The notes under the pieces are model-generated. The model saw nothing but the letters and a program-made list of their open reading frames with translations, was not told the origin of the DNA and searched no databases. From NCBI GenBank assembly GCA_000827205.1, contig KN832560.1:1307442-1371441 (forward strand): DNA of 64,000 bases, written 5' to 3'. The DNA comes from Plicaturopsis crispa FD-325 SS-3. Taxonomy: Eukaryota > Basidiomycota > Agaricomycetes > Amylocorticiales > Amylocorticiaceae. A program made the translations under genes and the position numbers. Numbering within the stretch: position 1 is the first letter of the stretch; every line of letters starts with the position of its first letter. Below are positions 9,441-20,171 of this stretch, one piece after another.

Positions 9441-10742
9441 TTATGCTGCCTTGATTGCGGTGTCTTGTGAGTGCAAGACAAAGGCCCCAGGCATAGCGAC
9501 ACTAAATCTCTCTGCGATATATGCGTCGTCACGACTAAGTCCGCCGAAGAAAGTTTTGTGCGAGAGCCAATCTAGTCTCCTCATGGCAGCCGAATGTCTC
9601 ATCAATGAGACGGTAGGCTCTCCATGCTCATCTCGCCTTGTCCGATTGTGGTGATACGCTGCATCAAAAGCGTTCAAGTCGGATGGAGGCAGCACTCGAA
9701 TTTCCTCACGGACCACCCTCACATATAGATACGAGTAGATTTCATCAAGAACGTCGCCACACGTTATGCCCACGTTGAAATCCTCGGGATTGATGTGGAT
9801 GATCCAGGGGAATGATCGTGATACGATGAATATTTTGCGTAGTCGAGGAAAGGTGGCGGGAGAGTGAAGGTGTTCGGACCAAGTCTTCTCAGACACAGTG
9901 TGTGAGCAGCGCGCGTAGGATGAAGGAAACAGCATTTCCCAGTTGACGCGATGTGAGAATGTTTTATCTAATAGAGGTGGGCAGAGCAGGGGGTTCAGTT
10001 CTGGACATGCGTCCACATGCGGGAGCAGTAATGTTGGAAGGACTGGTCCATCTGCCAGACGAAGTCTCAATCGATCATGCCCCGTGCAGAAACAGAAACA
10101 GAACATACAATTACTCCCGGTGAGCCAATGATTGACAACGACGTCTCTAAATAGATCGCGAGAGTGGTCTGGTTGATCCTGCCGTGGGCGTCTCAGTGGT
10201 GTGACAGATCGGCGACGCGGCCTACGGGAGGCGGGCGGTGGTTTCTTCTCTGAAGGAAAGGTTGCTGCCTTCCTATACACAACGTATTCGGGGAGGACCC
10301 CAGACGCCTTCGAGTTTGAAGCAACCAGTTCTCTGTTTATAAGTGAATTAGGATAAGGTCCCACCAAACCTGGACCAAAAACGGGTACGAATTGTTGCTG
10401 GTAGAGGAACGGCAGCGTGTCCTGCGCAATTGCATCGATGCGACGACCTGCTACATCGCGTTGGCTCGTCAACAGACCGTTGTGTCGTACTAGGTCGGGG
10501 ATGCCACCTGGCTGTGAGGGCCTAGCGAGATGGTCGTGGTGCTCCGAGCGAGCCCCGGGCCCATAACAGTCCTCCAGTGACATCTGTGGGCGTCCAAGCT
10601 TTTCAAAGCGAGCATTGACCTCTACGAGGGCGTCCTCTTTCTCATTCGAAGCATCTCGCGGACTCAATGGAGAGTTCGTGCGTACCGAGCGAAGGATTGT
10701 GGGGTCTGGCTCTGCTCGGGGGCTGGTGGGAGCGGTGCTCAT
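9441..10742 (-). CDS. DUF6699-like protein, copy B
   Basis: Two exons (10742-10109 and 10051-9441) give 414 residues. The intron is free of stops and in frame, so the gene can also be read straight through; the splice sites match those of the paralogues. The start at 10742 was chosen because it corresponds to the starts of copies A, C, D and E, although the frame is open further upstream. It has the PEY-rich tail, the RFEKLGRPQMSLEDCYGP motif and the full domain with CGDVLDEIYSYLY. It is most like copy D, which lies 21 kb away in opposite orientation. Function unknown. Confidence 0.8.
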   Translation of the reverse strand: MSTAPTSPRAEPDPTILRSVRTNSPLSPRDASNEKEDALVEVNARFEKLGRPQMSLEDCYGPGARSEHHDHLARPSQPGGIPDLVRHNGLLTSQRDVAGRRIDAIAQDTLPFLYQQQFVPVFGPGLVGPYPNSLINRELVASNSKASGVLPEYVVYRKAATFPSEKKPPPASRRPRRRSVTPLRRPRQDQPDHSRDLFRDVVVNHWLTGSNCMFCFCFCTGHDRLRLRLADGPVLPTLLLPHVDACPELNPLLCPPLLDKTFSHRVNWEMLFPSSYARCSHTVSEKTWSEHLHSPATFPRLRKIFIVSRSFPWIIHINPEDFNVGITCGDVLDEIYSYLYVRVVREEIRVLPPSDLNAFDAAYHHNRTRRDEHGEPTVSLMRHSAAMRRLDWLSHKTFFGGLSRDDAYIAERFSVAMPGAFVLHSQDTAIKAA

Positions 10743-11480
10743 CGCGGAAGTTGTAAGTCCACTGTCGGGGCTAGAAAATGACGAATGTGTCGAGTGAGGC
10801 CCAGCCGATGATGGCTGCGAGATGCATCTTAGTGTCAACGAAGTATGGCTAGTAAGTTGGAACGCACATGCGCAGCAACGCGATATCCGGGATAGCACAA
10901 AGAATGCAGCTATGTATTCCAGAGATATTCGATGTTAGCAAGATATTTCTGAGGGTTCGAGCGATGAGGGGGATTGCAGATGGTATTGAATGGGAAGATT
11001 TGAATGACTGCTCAGCGTTATTGCTCAGTATTTGATGCCGGCGACTGCGATCGTAAAGACAAAAGACTTGCCTGGGAGCTTGAGAAGATGCTACAGAGAT
11101 AAATGGAGTGCGAATTCGAGAGCAGTCGCAACAATAGCACTGAGCAGAACGATGCATGCTAGTCATTCAAAGCAAGTCCGCGACAACTACACCTGTAGCA
11201 GCGACTTCAGCTAACATGATTATAATTATTCTTCCACTTTTGTATCGTGGGCACCGGATACTCACATAGTCCTAGAGAAGATGCTGAGGCAAGTCCTAGT
11301 GTCGACCATGACATCGATAGAACGAGAGCAAGTAACAGCAGTGCCGCCGCACGGTGAGCGTCAGTTGATCGGACCGCGAAATCACAATTGCGACTCGGAT
11401 CCTTTGGCATGCCGTGCCTCAGAGGCTCTTCTTCATCCTGACTTCGTCAGCTAGGTAACAAGCATACTGAAGCTTGAAAG
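10743..11480 (-). repeat. 5' flank of copy B
   Basis: Shares long similarity with the flanks of copies C and D and the orphan flank at 1-453; the conserved box is at about 11367-11384. Similarity to the copy C flank continues to about 11480. The following 340 bp to copy C show nothing recognisable. Confidence 0.7.
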
Positions 11481-11817
11481 ACATTCGCGACCAATCTGAT
11501 ATGCTCATGGTTCGTACACGTCTCGACTGTCTTTACCGAGCCCAGGACAGGCATCAAAGTTCAAACCCGTTGATATTTTGCATCGTTCACGCGTTCAGCT
11601 CGAGGAGACTCGTTTGAACATACTTAGCATTGCGAGTAACAGCGCTACTGTCGACTGTGTATTGCAACTAGCAGGCACGCAATGAGACCAACAGTGGCGA
11701 GCGATCATGCAAGTATGGTAGCGGATTGGCACTCGACGGCAGTCGCATAGGCATTGCACATCCTTGAGATGAGATTATCAGTATTGCGGAAAGACGATGC
11801 CGATGTTGACGCACCAC

Positions 11818-13124
11818 TCAAGACCCCTCGAACGGCAGCTCTTGAGAGTGCAAGATAAACGTCGCAGGTAGGTCGGTGCCAAATCTATGTGCGACGTACG
11901 CATTATCACGGCTTAGCCCTCCAAAAAAGGTCTTACGAGCAAGCCAATCGACTCTCCTCATAGTAGCTGAGCGGTGCAATAAAGAGGCAGCCGGCTCTCC
12001 GTGCGCGTCTTTCCTCGAGCGATTGCGCACGTATGCTGCATGGAATGCCTCCAGATCGGTCGAGGGGAGGTCCCGAATATCTTTTTCGCGCACAGAGAGA
12101 TATAAATACGTGTAGATTGCATCGAGGACATCGCCACAGGTCACGCCGATGTCGACGTTTCCGGGGCTGACATTGATGAACCACGGAAAAGATTTCGATA
12201 TGACGAAGATTTTGCGCAAGCGCGGAGATGTAGCAGGAGCACGAAGGTATTCGGACCAAGTCTTGTCAGACACTTTGTGCGAGCACCGGGCGTATGACGG
12301 GCGGAACACTATCTCCCATTGAACGCAGTGTTGCTGCTGAGACGACGAAGGCGGGATAAGCAGAGGGTTTAACTCTAGGCAAGCCTCAATGTGGGGTAGC
12401 ATCATGGGCTGCAAAACTGGGCCACCTGGGAAAGGTAGTGTCAGTTGGATCGTGCCGCTAGCAGAATTGAAAATATAAACGAACAACCATTGCTAGCTAG
12501 CCAGAGACCGGCAACAGCATCCGTGAACACGTCGCGAGAGAAATCCGGCTGATTGCGCTGAGGTCGTCTGAGAGGTGGAACGGATTGTTGATGGGGTCGA
12601 GGGACAGAACGCGAGAGGGTCCGCTCCGAAGAGAATGCTACTGCCTTCTTATGTGCGACGTTCTCGGGGCGGACAGCAGGGGGCATCGGAGCAAAAGCAA
12701 TAGGGCCTCCCTTGGTAAGAGATGGAGGAGGAGGGCCTGCTGAAGTCAGGCCGGACAAGGGCACGATTTCTTCTTGATATACGGACGGCCTTTTGTTTCG
12801 TTCGTCCGCGTCGCTGCGACGAGCCGCCACGTCGCGTTGGCTATTCAAAAGTCTGGCATGTCTCACGGAGTCGTCGGAGAGTCCCGCGGGCTGGGCATAG
12901 TCGGAGCTGTCCGTGCATACCCCAGGCCCATAATAATCCTCCCGTGACATGCGCGGGCGTCCGAGTTTTTCGAAGCGAGCATTGAGATCTGCAAGGGGGT
13001 CATCTCCCTTTTCCGGAGCATCTCGTGGACGTAGAGGAGAATTCGTGCGTGCCAGGCGGAGGATCGAAGGGCCTGGCTCTGCTTTTCTATGATTCGGCTG
13101 GAGACTGACGGCTGCGCTGCTCAT
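11818..13124 (-). CDS. DUF6699-like protein, copy C
   Basis: Two exons (13124-12488 and 12425-11818) give 414 residues; a second ATG one codon upstream (13127) is possible. The tail has QPNHR followed by PGPSILR and RFEKLGRPRMSREDYYGP, and the domain carries SYARCSH, SPATSPR, CGDVLDAIYTYLY and FGGLSRDNAY. It is intact and has the same phase-1 intron as the other copies. It lies in tandem with A and B on the minus strand, spaced by the repeated flanks, which points to unequal crossing-over as the origin. Function unknown. Confidence 0.8.
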
Positions 13125-13860
13125 CATAAAGGTTGTGAATTTGACAGCGACTTTTGAGGCCGTGAACCGATTGGGTACGTTTGTTGAAGGCGCAGTCGAA
13201 TGCCAGCTGTCAAACACGTTTTAACCGATGCAGTGTGTCAGGATATGGGTCGGAACGTACCTATACAGCGGCAAGGTAGCGGGCTAATGGATTCTGGATA
13301 GATAGAGACGACAGCACGATGCTTGAGAGGCTCGAGCTATCTGGGGGCTCTGAAGGAGAAGGTGTCTAGGTCTGTTCGACATTATGGATCAGTATTTCAT
13401 ATCGGCGCCTGCGAACGGTAATACAAAAGACTTGCCTGAGAGCTTTGGAAGATATGGCAGAGATAATAGGAGTGTGAATAGGATCAATCACAACAATAGC
13501 ACTGAGCAGAACGATGTATGCTGATTCAGAGCGAGTCTGTAGACTCTGTACTAACAAATGCACCTGCAATATCAGCGACTTCAAACAAAATCATCAGCCT
13601 TCCTACCATAAGTACCGGGAACTCACCCGATCCCGGACAAAGTTCAAGGAAAGCCTAGCGTCGACCATGATATCGATAGACCAGAGCAAGTATAAGTAGC
13701 AGCAGTACTTGTCGTCGCAGTGCAGAGTAAGCGTCAGTGTGGATCGGACCGCGAAATCAGACGCGGATCCTTTCTTTCGCACTGTATGTCACAGTGTCCT
13801 TCTTCATCTTGACTTCATCTGCTATGTTCTGTCTGGACTTAGGATGCATACTCTACCTAT
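13125..13860 (-). repeat. 5' flank of copy C
   Basis: Closest to the orphan flank at 1-453, with near-identical runs around 13370-13410. The conserved box lies at about 13743-13759. Here the flank leads almost directly into the cerato-platanin segment, unlike the left copy. Confidence 0.75.
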
Positions 13861-13950
13861 ATAGACTATGCGGGCTCGGGTGGGACCGTACATCCGTTCA
13901 TCGACTATTCTACGCTAGCCAGAACCAGGTATCATAGTACGGGACTTCTA

Positions 13951-14133
13951 TGTCGGAAATTTCCGGACCGGATTATAATGCATTATAATTTAAGCGTCCG
14001 ATTCAAACCCCGTTAGAACGCGTTATAATCCCGTTACAATCCCATTAGAACGCCATTAGAACCGGATTACAATGCATTGTAATGGGATTATAATCGGACT
14101 CTTAAATTTGAACGGACTCCGAAATTTCCGACA
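13951..14133. mobile_element. MITE, 183 bp, with TA target duplication
   Basis: The element is bounded by TA at 13949-13950 and 14134-14135 and has 13-bp perfect terminal inverted repeats reading TGTCGGAAATTTC inward. Inner blocks (TTTAAGCGTCCGATT against TTTAAGAGTCCGATT) are also inverted, and several ATTATAATGC-like short palindromes fill the interior. It has no coding capacity. The duplicated segment at 1811-1812 lacks it, giving a natural empty site. TA duplication suggests mobilisation by a Tc1/mariner-type transposase. Confidence 0.85.
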
Positions 14134-14584
14134 TACGACCGGGACGCGACCCAAATTCGTTACCGTAGGAGCTACCTGGTGCTACGATCGATACGGGGAT
14201 GGCAAGCTGGTAAACGAAAAATTGCGGCTCGATGAGAGATTAGAGCTGGCGATGGCGATGGCCGTGTTAAGTTCGTGGTGCGTCGATTAGCATTTCTACA
14301 ACGATGTTAACGCTGACTTCAAGTCCGAGTAGCCTCATGCCGTCATGCATACGATGCATACATTTTGGGCACAGACAACACAAAAAATTGCGAACAAGTC
14401 GAAGTGCGGTGTCCAAATTGTCCATCAGAAAAGTCCAAGTCCAAGTCCGAAACGACCCTACTTATACACCCATATACACCGTTAACTCTCGTCCGCCGCT
14501 ATTACTCTGTGACGAGACGCAGATCAGTGGCTGAGATATGCGAAAATCGAATGAAACTTGCCTTGACATCGTCGTGACCTGCGT

Positions 14585-15019
14585 TTACAGTCCACACACC
14601 GACTTGTCCACCTGCGCCACGTCCGCCTGCACAATCCCCGCGTCGCCTCCCAGCCCATTCGTCAGTGCATTCATCGCCTCCAGTGACAGGTTGAACCCAA
14701 CCTCGGCATGGTCGATCGCTAGCACATTGATGCTCGTCTGGTTCCCGCTGTCGCTCGTGTACGTGAGCTTCCAGCACGTCCCACAGCTCGCCGAGTTCCA
14801 TCCCCCAATTGCTGCAGCGCCGCCGATGTATGGGAATGAGGGGAGCCCTCCGAACGTGTGGTACTTTGACTCGAGGCCGTGCGAGCCGTCAGAGCACGCG
14901 ACGGTGTCGAGCGAGGTCGACGCGACGTCATAGGTGCCGTCCCAGGATATCTGATCGGCAACTGCGAAGGCAGGGAGGAGGAACGCGGCGAGGGCAGCGG
15001 CGAAAAATGTGGATTTCAT
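14585..15019 (-). CDS. Cerato-platanin family protein, copy 2 (intact)
   Basis: A 144-residue, intronless gene for a secreted cerato-platanin. It has a hydrophobic signal peptide (about 1-21), the QISWDGTYD start of the mature protein, the four family cysteines (one in VACSDG, two in SCGTCW, one in SVCGL) and the conserved INVLAID and LEAMNALTNG cores. These proteins act in the cell wall or outside the cell. The gene is the intact counterpart of copy 1 and shares its promoter. Confidence 0.95.
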   Translation of the reverse strand: MKSTFFAAALAAFLLPAFAVADQISWDGTYDVASTSLDTVACSDGSHGLESKYHTFGGLPSFPYIGGAAAIGGWNSASCGTCWKLTYTSDSGNQTSINVLAIDHAEVGFNLSLEAMNALTNGLGGDAGIVQADVAQVDKSVCGL

Positions 15020-15117
15020 GATGATCTCGTGAATAGACTTGGTGAGTACGATACTGTGATCTGGGTAAGGGGAGAGCTGACGACGAGTCGATAACGAACA
15101 GGACTTGAATGTACGAG

Positions 15118-15127
15118 CCTTTATAGA
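15118..15127 (-). promoter_or_regulatory. TATA box of cerato-platanin copy 2
   Basis: TCTATAAAGG on the minus strand, about 100 bp upstream of the start codon, in the same place as in copy 1. Confidence 0.6.
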
Positions 15128-15171
15128 GCACTACGGTCATCGCATATACCAGTTATTCGCGGCTTGGGCAT

Positions 15172-16199
15172 CGCTTCTCCCATCTTTCTCATGGACGATC
15201 ACCAGGCCGCTGTACACATCGGACACAGCGATGCGAAGACTAGGCTTCAAGGTCAGACTGCCGTTAGTGAAACGGTCATATGAGTCCGGGCGGGGATGGT
15301 TTGTCAGCGCATCGCTCTGCGTACAGACCGCTGAAACCCGTTTTTGCAGAACTTGGACGCCTGGATGGGCTTGGCCGACCGCATTCGAGGCTGTCATACG
15401 CAGACTATTCAATTTCCAGCCGTATGGCCATTGTTCTCGGTCAATACGGAGGTCATTCGACTCGCCGTCGCAGGCGGTGCACACACCATGTGGAGGAACA
15501 AGGTTGCGTCCACGATGCATCGACCGTGGGCCCGAACGTCGAAGGTGGGGTAGGAAGGCCGACATTGACGCGGTGTCGGACGTAATCCGTGCAGTGTACT
15601 TCGGATGTACCCACCGTATGTGCACCCAAACTTCCCCACAGCGTTGTCGAGCCTTCCTTGCCGGCGTCTGATCCGAGTACTTGAAGTTTCACTTAGAGCC
15701 CTGGTAAGCATTCGCCATTTACCCAACTTACACCATCAACGACAGAGGAGCTCATTGAGACGTCACAGTAGCAAATACGTAGGTGGAGATCAGCCGTGGC
15801 ACAATTCCAGCGCTCAACCTTGCCATGTCCGCGGCGATACGGCAGAAACTCGGCGTATTCGATCCTGATTCTTCGCCAGTACCACTGGCCTACGCATTCC
15901 TAGAATTTTAGCTGAGGGGCCAGTGGTTTGATCTTACGAGACTCTATGCATGCGAAACCAGATGCAAGGGACATTTCCTCCAAGTCCATTCGCTACACAC
16001 AAAATACAAGCAACGTAAGTCTTCCCAACAGTACTACTTCGTGTCCACCAATATTCGACCCCTTATCCTTACCATTGTTCTTCGCAGGGGTCATCAATAG
16101 TCGCCACTGCGGGGCGCTGTAAACGGCACATCGTTAGTTATCCCCCGCTGCACACGCAATATAGAAATACCAACCACCTTCGCGCTACGGTGATGATCT
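15172..16199. other. No gene recognised
   Basis: Overlapping open frames occur on both strands (the longest 188 codons) without recognisable motifs or credible exon structure. I see nothing I can name. Confidence 0.4.
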
Positions 16200-16625
16200 T
16201 CACATCCCGCACACCGACTTGTCGACCTGCGCCGCATCCGCCTGCACTATGCCCAAATTTCCACCCTTCCCGTTCGTCAGCGCATTCATCGCCTCGAGCG
16301 AGAGGTTAAACCCGTCGTCGGTCTCGTCTATGGCGAGCACGTTGATGCTCGTCTTGTTCCCGCCCGCGCCCGAGTACGTGAGCTTCCAGCACGTCCCGCA
16401 GCTCGGGGAGTCGTACTCCGTGATGACGGACGCGCCGCCGATGTACGGGAAGTTGGGCAGCGAGTTGTAGGTGGTGTAATAGGGCTCGAGGACGCCAGAG
16501 CAGATGACGGTGTCGAGGGACTCCGACCCGTTGTCGTAAATGCTGTCCCACGACACCTGAACAGCGGTGGCGAATGTGGGGAGGACGGCGAGAGCGAATG
16601 CAACTGCGGAGGATGTGAATTTCAT
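16200..16625 (-). CDS. Cerato-platanin family protein, copy 3
   Basis: A 141-residue intronless gene. The start at 16625 gives a standard signal peptide (MKFTSSAV..., cleavage near residue 20). The mature part has QVSWDSIYDN, four cysteines (VICSG, SCGTCW, SVCGM), INVLAID and LEAMNALTNG. It is clearly diverged from copies 1 and 2 and lies outside the duplicated segment, so it is an older paralogue. The relic at 2867-3045 derives from this type. The frame is open upstream of 16625, but the longer version would bury the signal peptide. Confidence 0.95.
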   Translation of the reverse strand: MKFTSSAVAFALAVLPTFATAVQVSWDSIYDNGSESLDTVICSGVLEPYYTTYNSLPNFPYIGGASVITEYDSPSCGTCWKLTYSGAGGNKTSINVLAIDETDDGFNLSLEAMNALTNGKGGNLGIVQADAAQVDKSVCGM

Positions 16626-16710
16626 GACGACTCGAGGACAGGTGAGATAGGATGAATGTCTTTGTGAATAGGACAACTAATCCGATGCTTTGCAGTCATC
16701 CTGCGCACAA

Positions 16711-16720
16711 GCCTTTATAC
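16711..16720 (-). promoter_or_regulatory. TATA box of cerato-platanin copy 3
   Basis: GTATAAAGGC on the minus strand, about 90 bp upstream of the start, matching the box of copies 1 and 2 in sequence and distance. Confidence 0.55.
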
Positions 16721-17457
16721 CAATGCGCCCGCCCGCGTTCTCCAAAGGAGTGGGCTGCTACACCGGTCTCGGCCACCTACTACGCTCTACGTGATCTCAC
16801 AGCGGATACAGTCCCCCGCCCCGCAATGTATTGGGATCGTGGAATGGATGCCGCCGCCCATCTTTGGACTGCTCGAGTGCTTTCATAGACCAGAAGAAGG
16901 TCCTTACAGCGGCAATTTGGTACAGACTTGGCATTCTCTGAGCACATCCCGGCAAATTTCTCACTGGTTCCTCCCTCGGCGCGCGCGCCTCTTGGTCGCA
17001 TCCATGTCCCGTGGTCGAATTCGAATTTCATATTCGGTCATGTGTATTTCAGAATGCGAGTAGAGTGGATAGTTTGTAATCTGGGCTCGCACTGACGCCC
17101 ATAACTTGCATGTAGGCGTGCCTATATGGACGCCGTCCCTGTCGCTTCGGAACGAACATCATTCAATCCTGCTCCGGGCTCGACTCGAGCTTTCAATGGC
17201 TACATGTGCAATGCACCTTCTTCGGCCTGAAATGAACGCAAGCTATGCACACGCCGGAAGGCCATGCCGTGAACAACGGCGGAGGGGAATCGGCGTGAAA
17301 GTGAGTCGTTAGCGATCCTCATTTGCCGGCATCGACGCTGATTATTTGTGTAATGCTCGAAGGGATGTCTGTATTATTATTATGAATGGGTCAAACAAAC
17401 GCAACGAGCGACAGGATGAAGCTTTCGATGTCCATTGTCCATGAATAAATCCAAAGC
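16721..17457. other. No gene recognised
   Basis: Intergenic between two minus-strand genes for secreted proteins. It presumably holds the rest of the cerato-platanin promoter and the 3' end of the next gene. Nothing else is visible. Confidence 0.4.
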
Positions 17458-17949
17458 TTAATCGAGGAGGGTCGCGTTCAAAGCAGCCGCGACGCGCTCC
17501 GTGAAGTCCTCCGAGGTGCTGTCGACAACTGCGAGACAGTCGACGCGGGCGGTTCCTACACACACAATTTGAGTTATTACCGACACGAACATCCTGGTCA
17601 TAGGGGTTGAGCTCACCAGCACCGTCGTAACCCGCTCCGCAGCGGTCGTACGCCTTGCCTGCGCGGTGGGCCAAACTGGTCAATCGAACGAAAATGTCAG
17701 CAGGACGTGAGGGGTATTCGCGTGAACTGCAACTCACGCAATGCACTTGTTGTTCCAGGTAGTGCAGAATGCATCAACGTCGGTGCTGTTGTTGGGGATC
17801 TACGGGAATACTTTTGATCAACATGCCTGCAACATGCCGCAGAGGAAACAAGGACGTACGGCGACCTCGCGGGTGACATCCGCACCCTGGGCAACTTGCA
17901 GAGCGGCGAAGAGACCGACGGAGAGGATGGCAACGGCGTTGGAGAACAT
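17458..17949 (-). CDS. Small secreted four-cysteine protein
   Basis: Four exons (17949-17860, 17799-17738, 17675-17617, 17555-17458), all with GT-AG introns, join in frame to 102 residues. The start MFSNAVAILSVGLFAALQ and an Ala-Gln-Gly-Ala-like cleavage region give a signal peptide of about 22 residues. The mature protein of about 80 residues has four cysteines, spaced as FC, KC, RCG and DCL, and potential N-glycosylation sites (NNST, NAT). I do not recognise a named family. Size, signal and cysteine content fit the small secreted proteins of basidiomycetes that act in the cell wall or at host or substrate contact, but that is inference. Confidence 0.8.
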
Positions 17950-18023
17950 TATGAGACGTTAATGGGTGGTGAGTTTTGATTGCGGGGAGATCGTTGGATG
18001 GTCTCTCCACAAACCAAGTCTAT

Positions 18024-18033
18024 GTTTTTATAG
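18024..18033 (-). promoter_or_regulatory. TATA box of the small secreted protein gene
   Basis: CTATAAAAAC on the minus strand, about 80 bp upstream of the start codon at 17949. Confidence 0.5.
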
Positions 18034-18434
18034 CAGCACGTTGATGACGGAGCTTCCAGACCGTGACTGATCCGTCCTTACTATGAAGGCCCTGCGTTGA
18101 TGGAAACTGACACAAGGGCAAAAATGGCCGTTTGAAACGTTGGTCAGCAGCGGGCGATTCAAATGTTAGAGGGGCGGTGAGCCACGAATGATGGATCTTT
18201 GGATGCATGTGTGCGGGCAGCGGTTACCCGATGCACGCAGGCTAGCGATATTAATATTGATATTCAGTAGGGTCACCCGTTGCAATAGGGTAGAATAGGA
18301 TGCAATAACTTTCTAAGCGACTGAATTTCGGGCTTCCTCCCCTTCACCTCGGCCAGGGCTTGATTCGCCTCGGCCAACGAGACCGACCTTGCGCGTCGAC
18401 CCATCAGCGCCGCACCAGGCCGCGCCTACTTGGA

Positions 18435-18897
18435 TCATTGTAGACATGCTGGAGTTTCAGTCACGATGTTCCTTGCCCACAGACACGACATTCGACACGA
18501 TCCTGAAATGAAATGCGCGTGATAGTAAGCCAACGCAACGTTTGCAAATGGGCGAGACTCGCCTGGTGGAGTATTTTTGCGCCGAGTGCGGGATGTATGT
18601 CGTTAAGCATCGCTAACCTTGCAGCGCATCCTGCTGTTGGCGAGACATGTCGCGTACGCTCGGCATGAGTGCCCCGGCACACACACACACAGTGGTCCGT
18701 AATTGTCGAGCAACGTCCCTGAATTCTGGCCTGCTACTATGCTCACGCGTAATATACAGCCCTGCGAGAAACAGAGGGTTAGTGATTGAGCCTTGGAAAC
18801 GATGATTGTGCATCTACTCACCTGCGAGATCCCAACCTAGAAGCTCAGTGTCAAGTGATGCATCCCATAGAGATAGTTCGCACTACGGAGTCCACAC
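18435..18897 (-). CDS. Possible gene of unknown function
   Basis: Coding character is suggested by three segments that join in frame over plausible 55-60-bp introns: one encoding LWDASLDTELLGWDLA, one encoding YITREHSSRPEFRDVARQLR with MPSVRDMSRQQQDALQ, and a last one ending at 18435. The 5' end is not resolved: the first visible exon starts after a CCGTAG acceptor near 18892 and no upstream exon joins it cleanly. I do not recognise a family. It could be a small gene or a decayed one. Confidence 0.35.
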
Positions 18898-18962
18898 GCC
18901 GAAAAGATTCACTCGTGCGCACCTGCCGAAGGCAAGGGCGCTACGGTTGGAAGGCAAAACAT

Positions 18963-20171
18963 GAATAATTGAGTGGTGGATGCGGATGTTGGATACAAGT
19001 GTAGGGGTTGCAAACTTGCGATTAGGCTAAAAATCCGATAGATAGTAATGACGAACAGGTTCTATTTTCCTCCCCGCCCTCTACGACGAAGCCATTGCCC
19101 GGTCTTCACCGTTCAATCTATATCTTGAATCCCAGGGCGTTCATGCATGCGACGTGCCTCTGGACGAGTTCTCTGCATTTTTCGTCCGCGTGTGCAGGGT
19201 CCGCGTTGAGAAAGCAGTCATCCCGGGCCGACTTAGTTTCAGGGCACGCGCAGCATCTGTTGTTGGTCACGGACTGTCAGGTTTGTAGCACCGTAGGAGT
19301 GTCATTACACGTACGGTTTCAAGCCCTGCGGATTGAGCGGATTAACTTTGGGGTCTGTGGGGTCAAATGGTTTCGCTGGTGCGGAAGACCACAACGACTT
19401 GATCTGCAAATTCTTGTTATGTTAATTGTGGTCCACCTTGTACGGATTCGTTCGCACATACACTTTCAAACATGCCCAGCAACGTTCCACCCTCCGTGCA
19501 GCTCTAAAACCAGGCTCAGAGGTAGTAAATGGGCAGCAAGTTTCGCCGTCGTGGAAGTTGCACGCAAGAGGAGAGGACGAGACCGGAATGACCAAGCAAA
19601 AGGGCTCAGGGGGAATGAGTGAAATGGGACAGCGCCCCTATACACGCCTCTGGAGTCCCGGCCGTAGCCCAACCGTAGCCTGAACGAAACTGCCAGACGA
19701 AACGGCTCATACTTTGCTGACCACTTCATGTATTTTACAGGTGAGTACGCGTTGGAGTACAGGAGCCCCAAAACTGACACACAATAAAAACAGCTGTATT
19801 TTGTGGCATCTGTGTCAGACTTGAGTCTATGAAATTCCGAAGAGCATGGACTTGAACCCACCGCAAGTTTCAAGGACTCCACCAGCTGCAGGATCACCGG
19901 TCACCGGAGAGAGCAGAGTCGCCTTGCTTCAAATCACCGTTATACTCGGCATGCTCTATCGACGTGCTCGATGAAGAGTGTATATCGACTTGGGCGTGAC
20001 CAGCGTTATGTTTTGCGGCTGCGCTCACCTCACGATCAATTACAACAGCTCTGATCCCTCTATCAAGCTCGAGAGCCCGCGAAAACAACGAATGATATAT
20101 GCAAGGTGACAAGGATATGCAAAACGACAGCACGATAACAAGAAAACAGGTTCATGTTTTACAGCATCAGA
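18963..20171. other. No gene recognised
   Basis: Open frames of up to 175 codons occur on both strands but show no motifs or splice structure that I can support. This includes the upstream side of the uncertain gene at 18435 and the downstream side of the next gene. Confidence 0.4.

Larger units (their letters stand above)
13884..15171. repeat. Segmental duplication, copy 2 (carries cerato-platanin copy 2)
   Basis: Colinear with 1747-2867. It contains an additional 183-bp element (13951-14133) and three rather than four AAGTCC units. Similarity ends at about 15171 in a GGCTTGGGCATCG run shared by both copies. Confidence 0.9.

Noticed and set aside
19095-19897. Overlapping frames of 143-175 codons on both strands
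   Set aside because: No recognisable domain, and the frames contradict each other.
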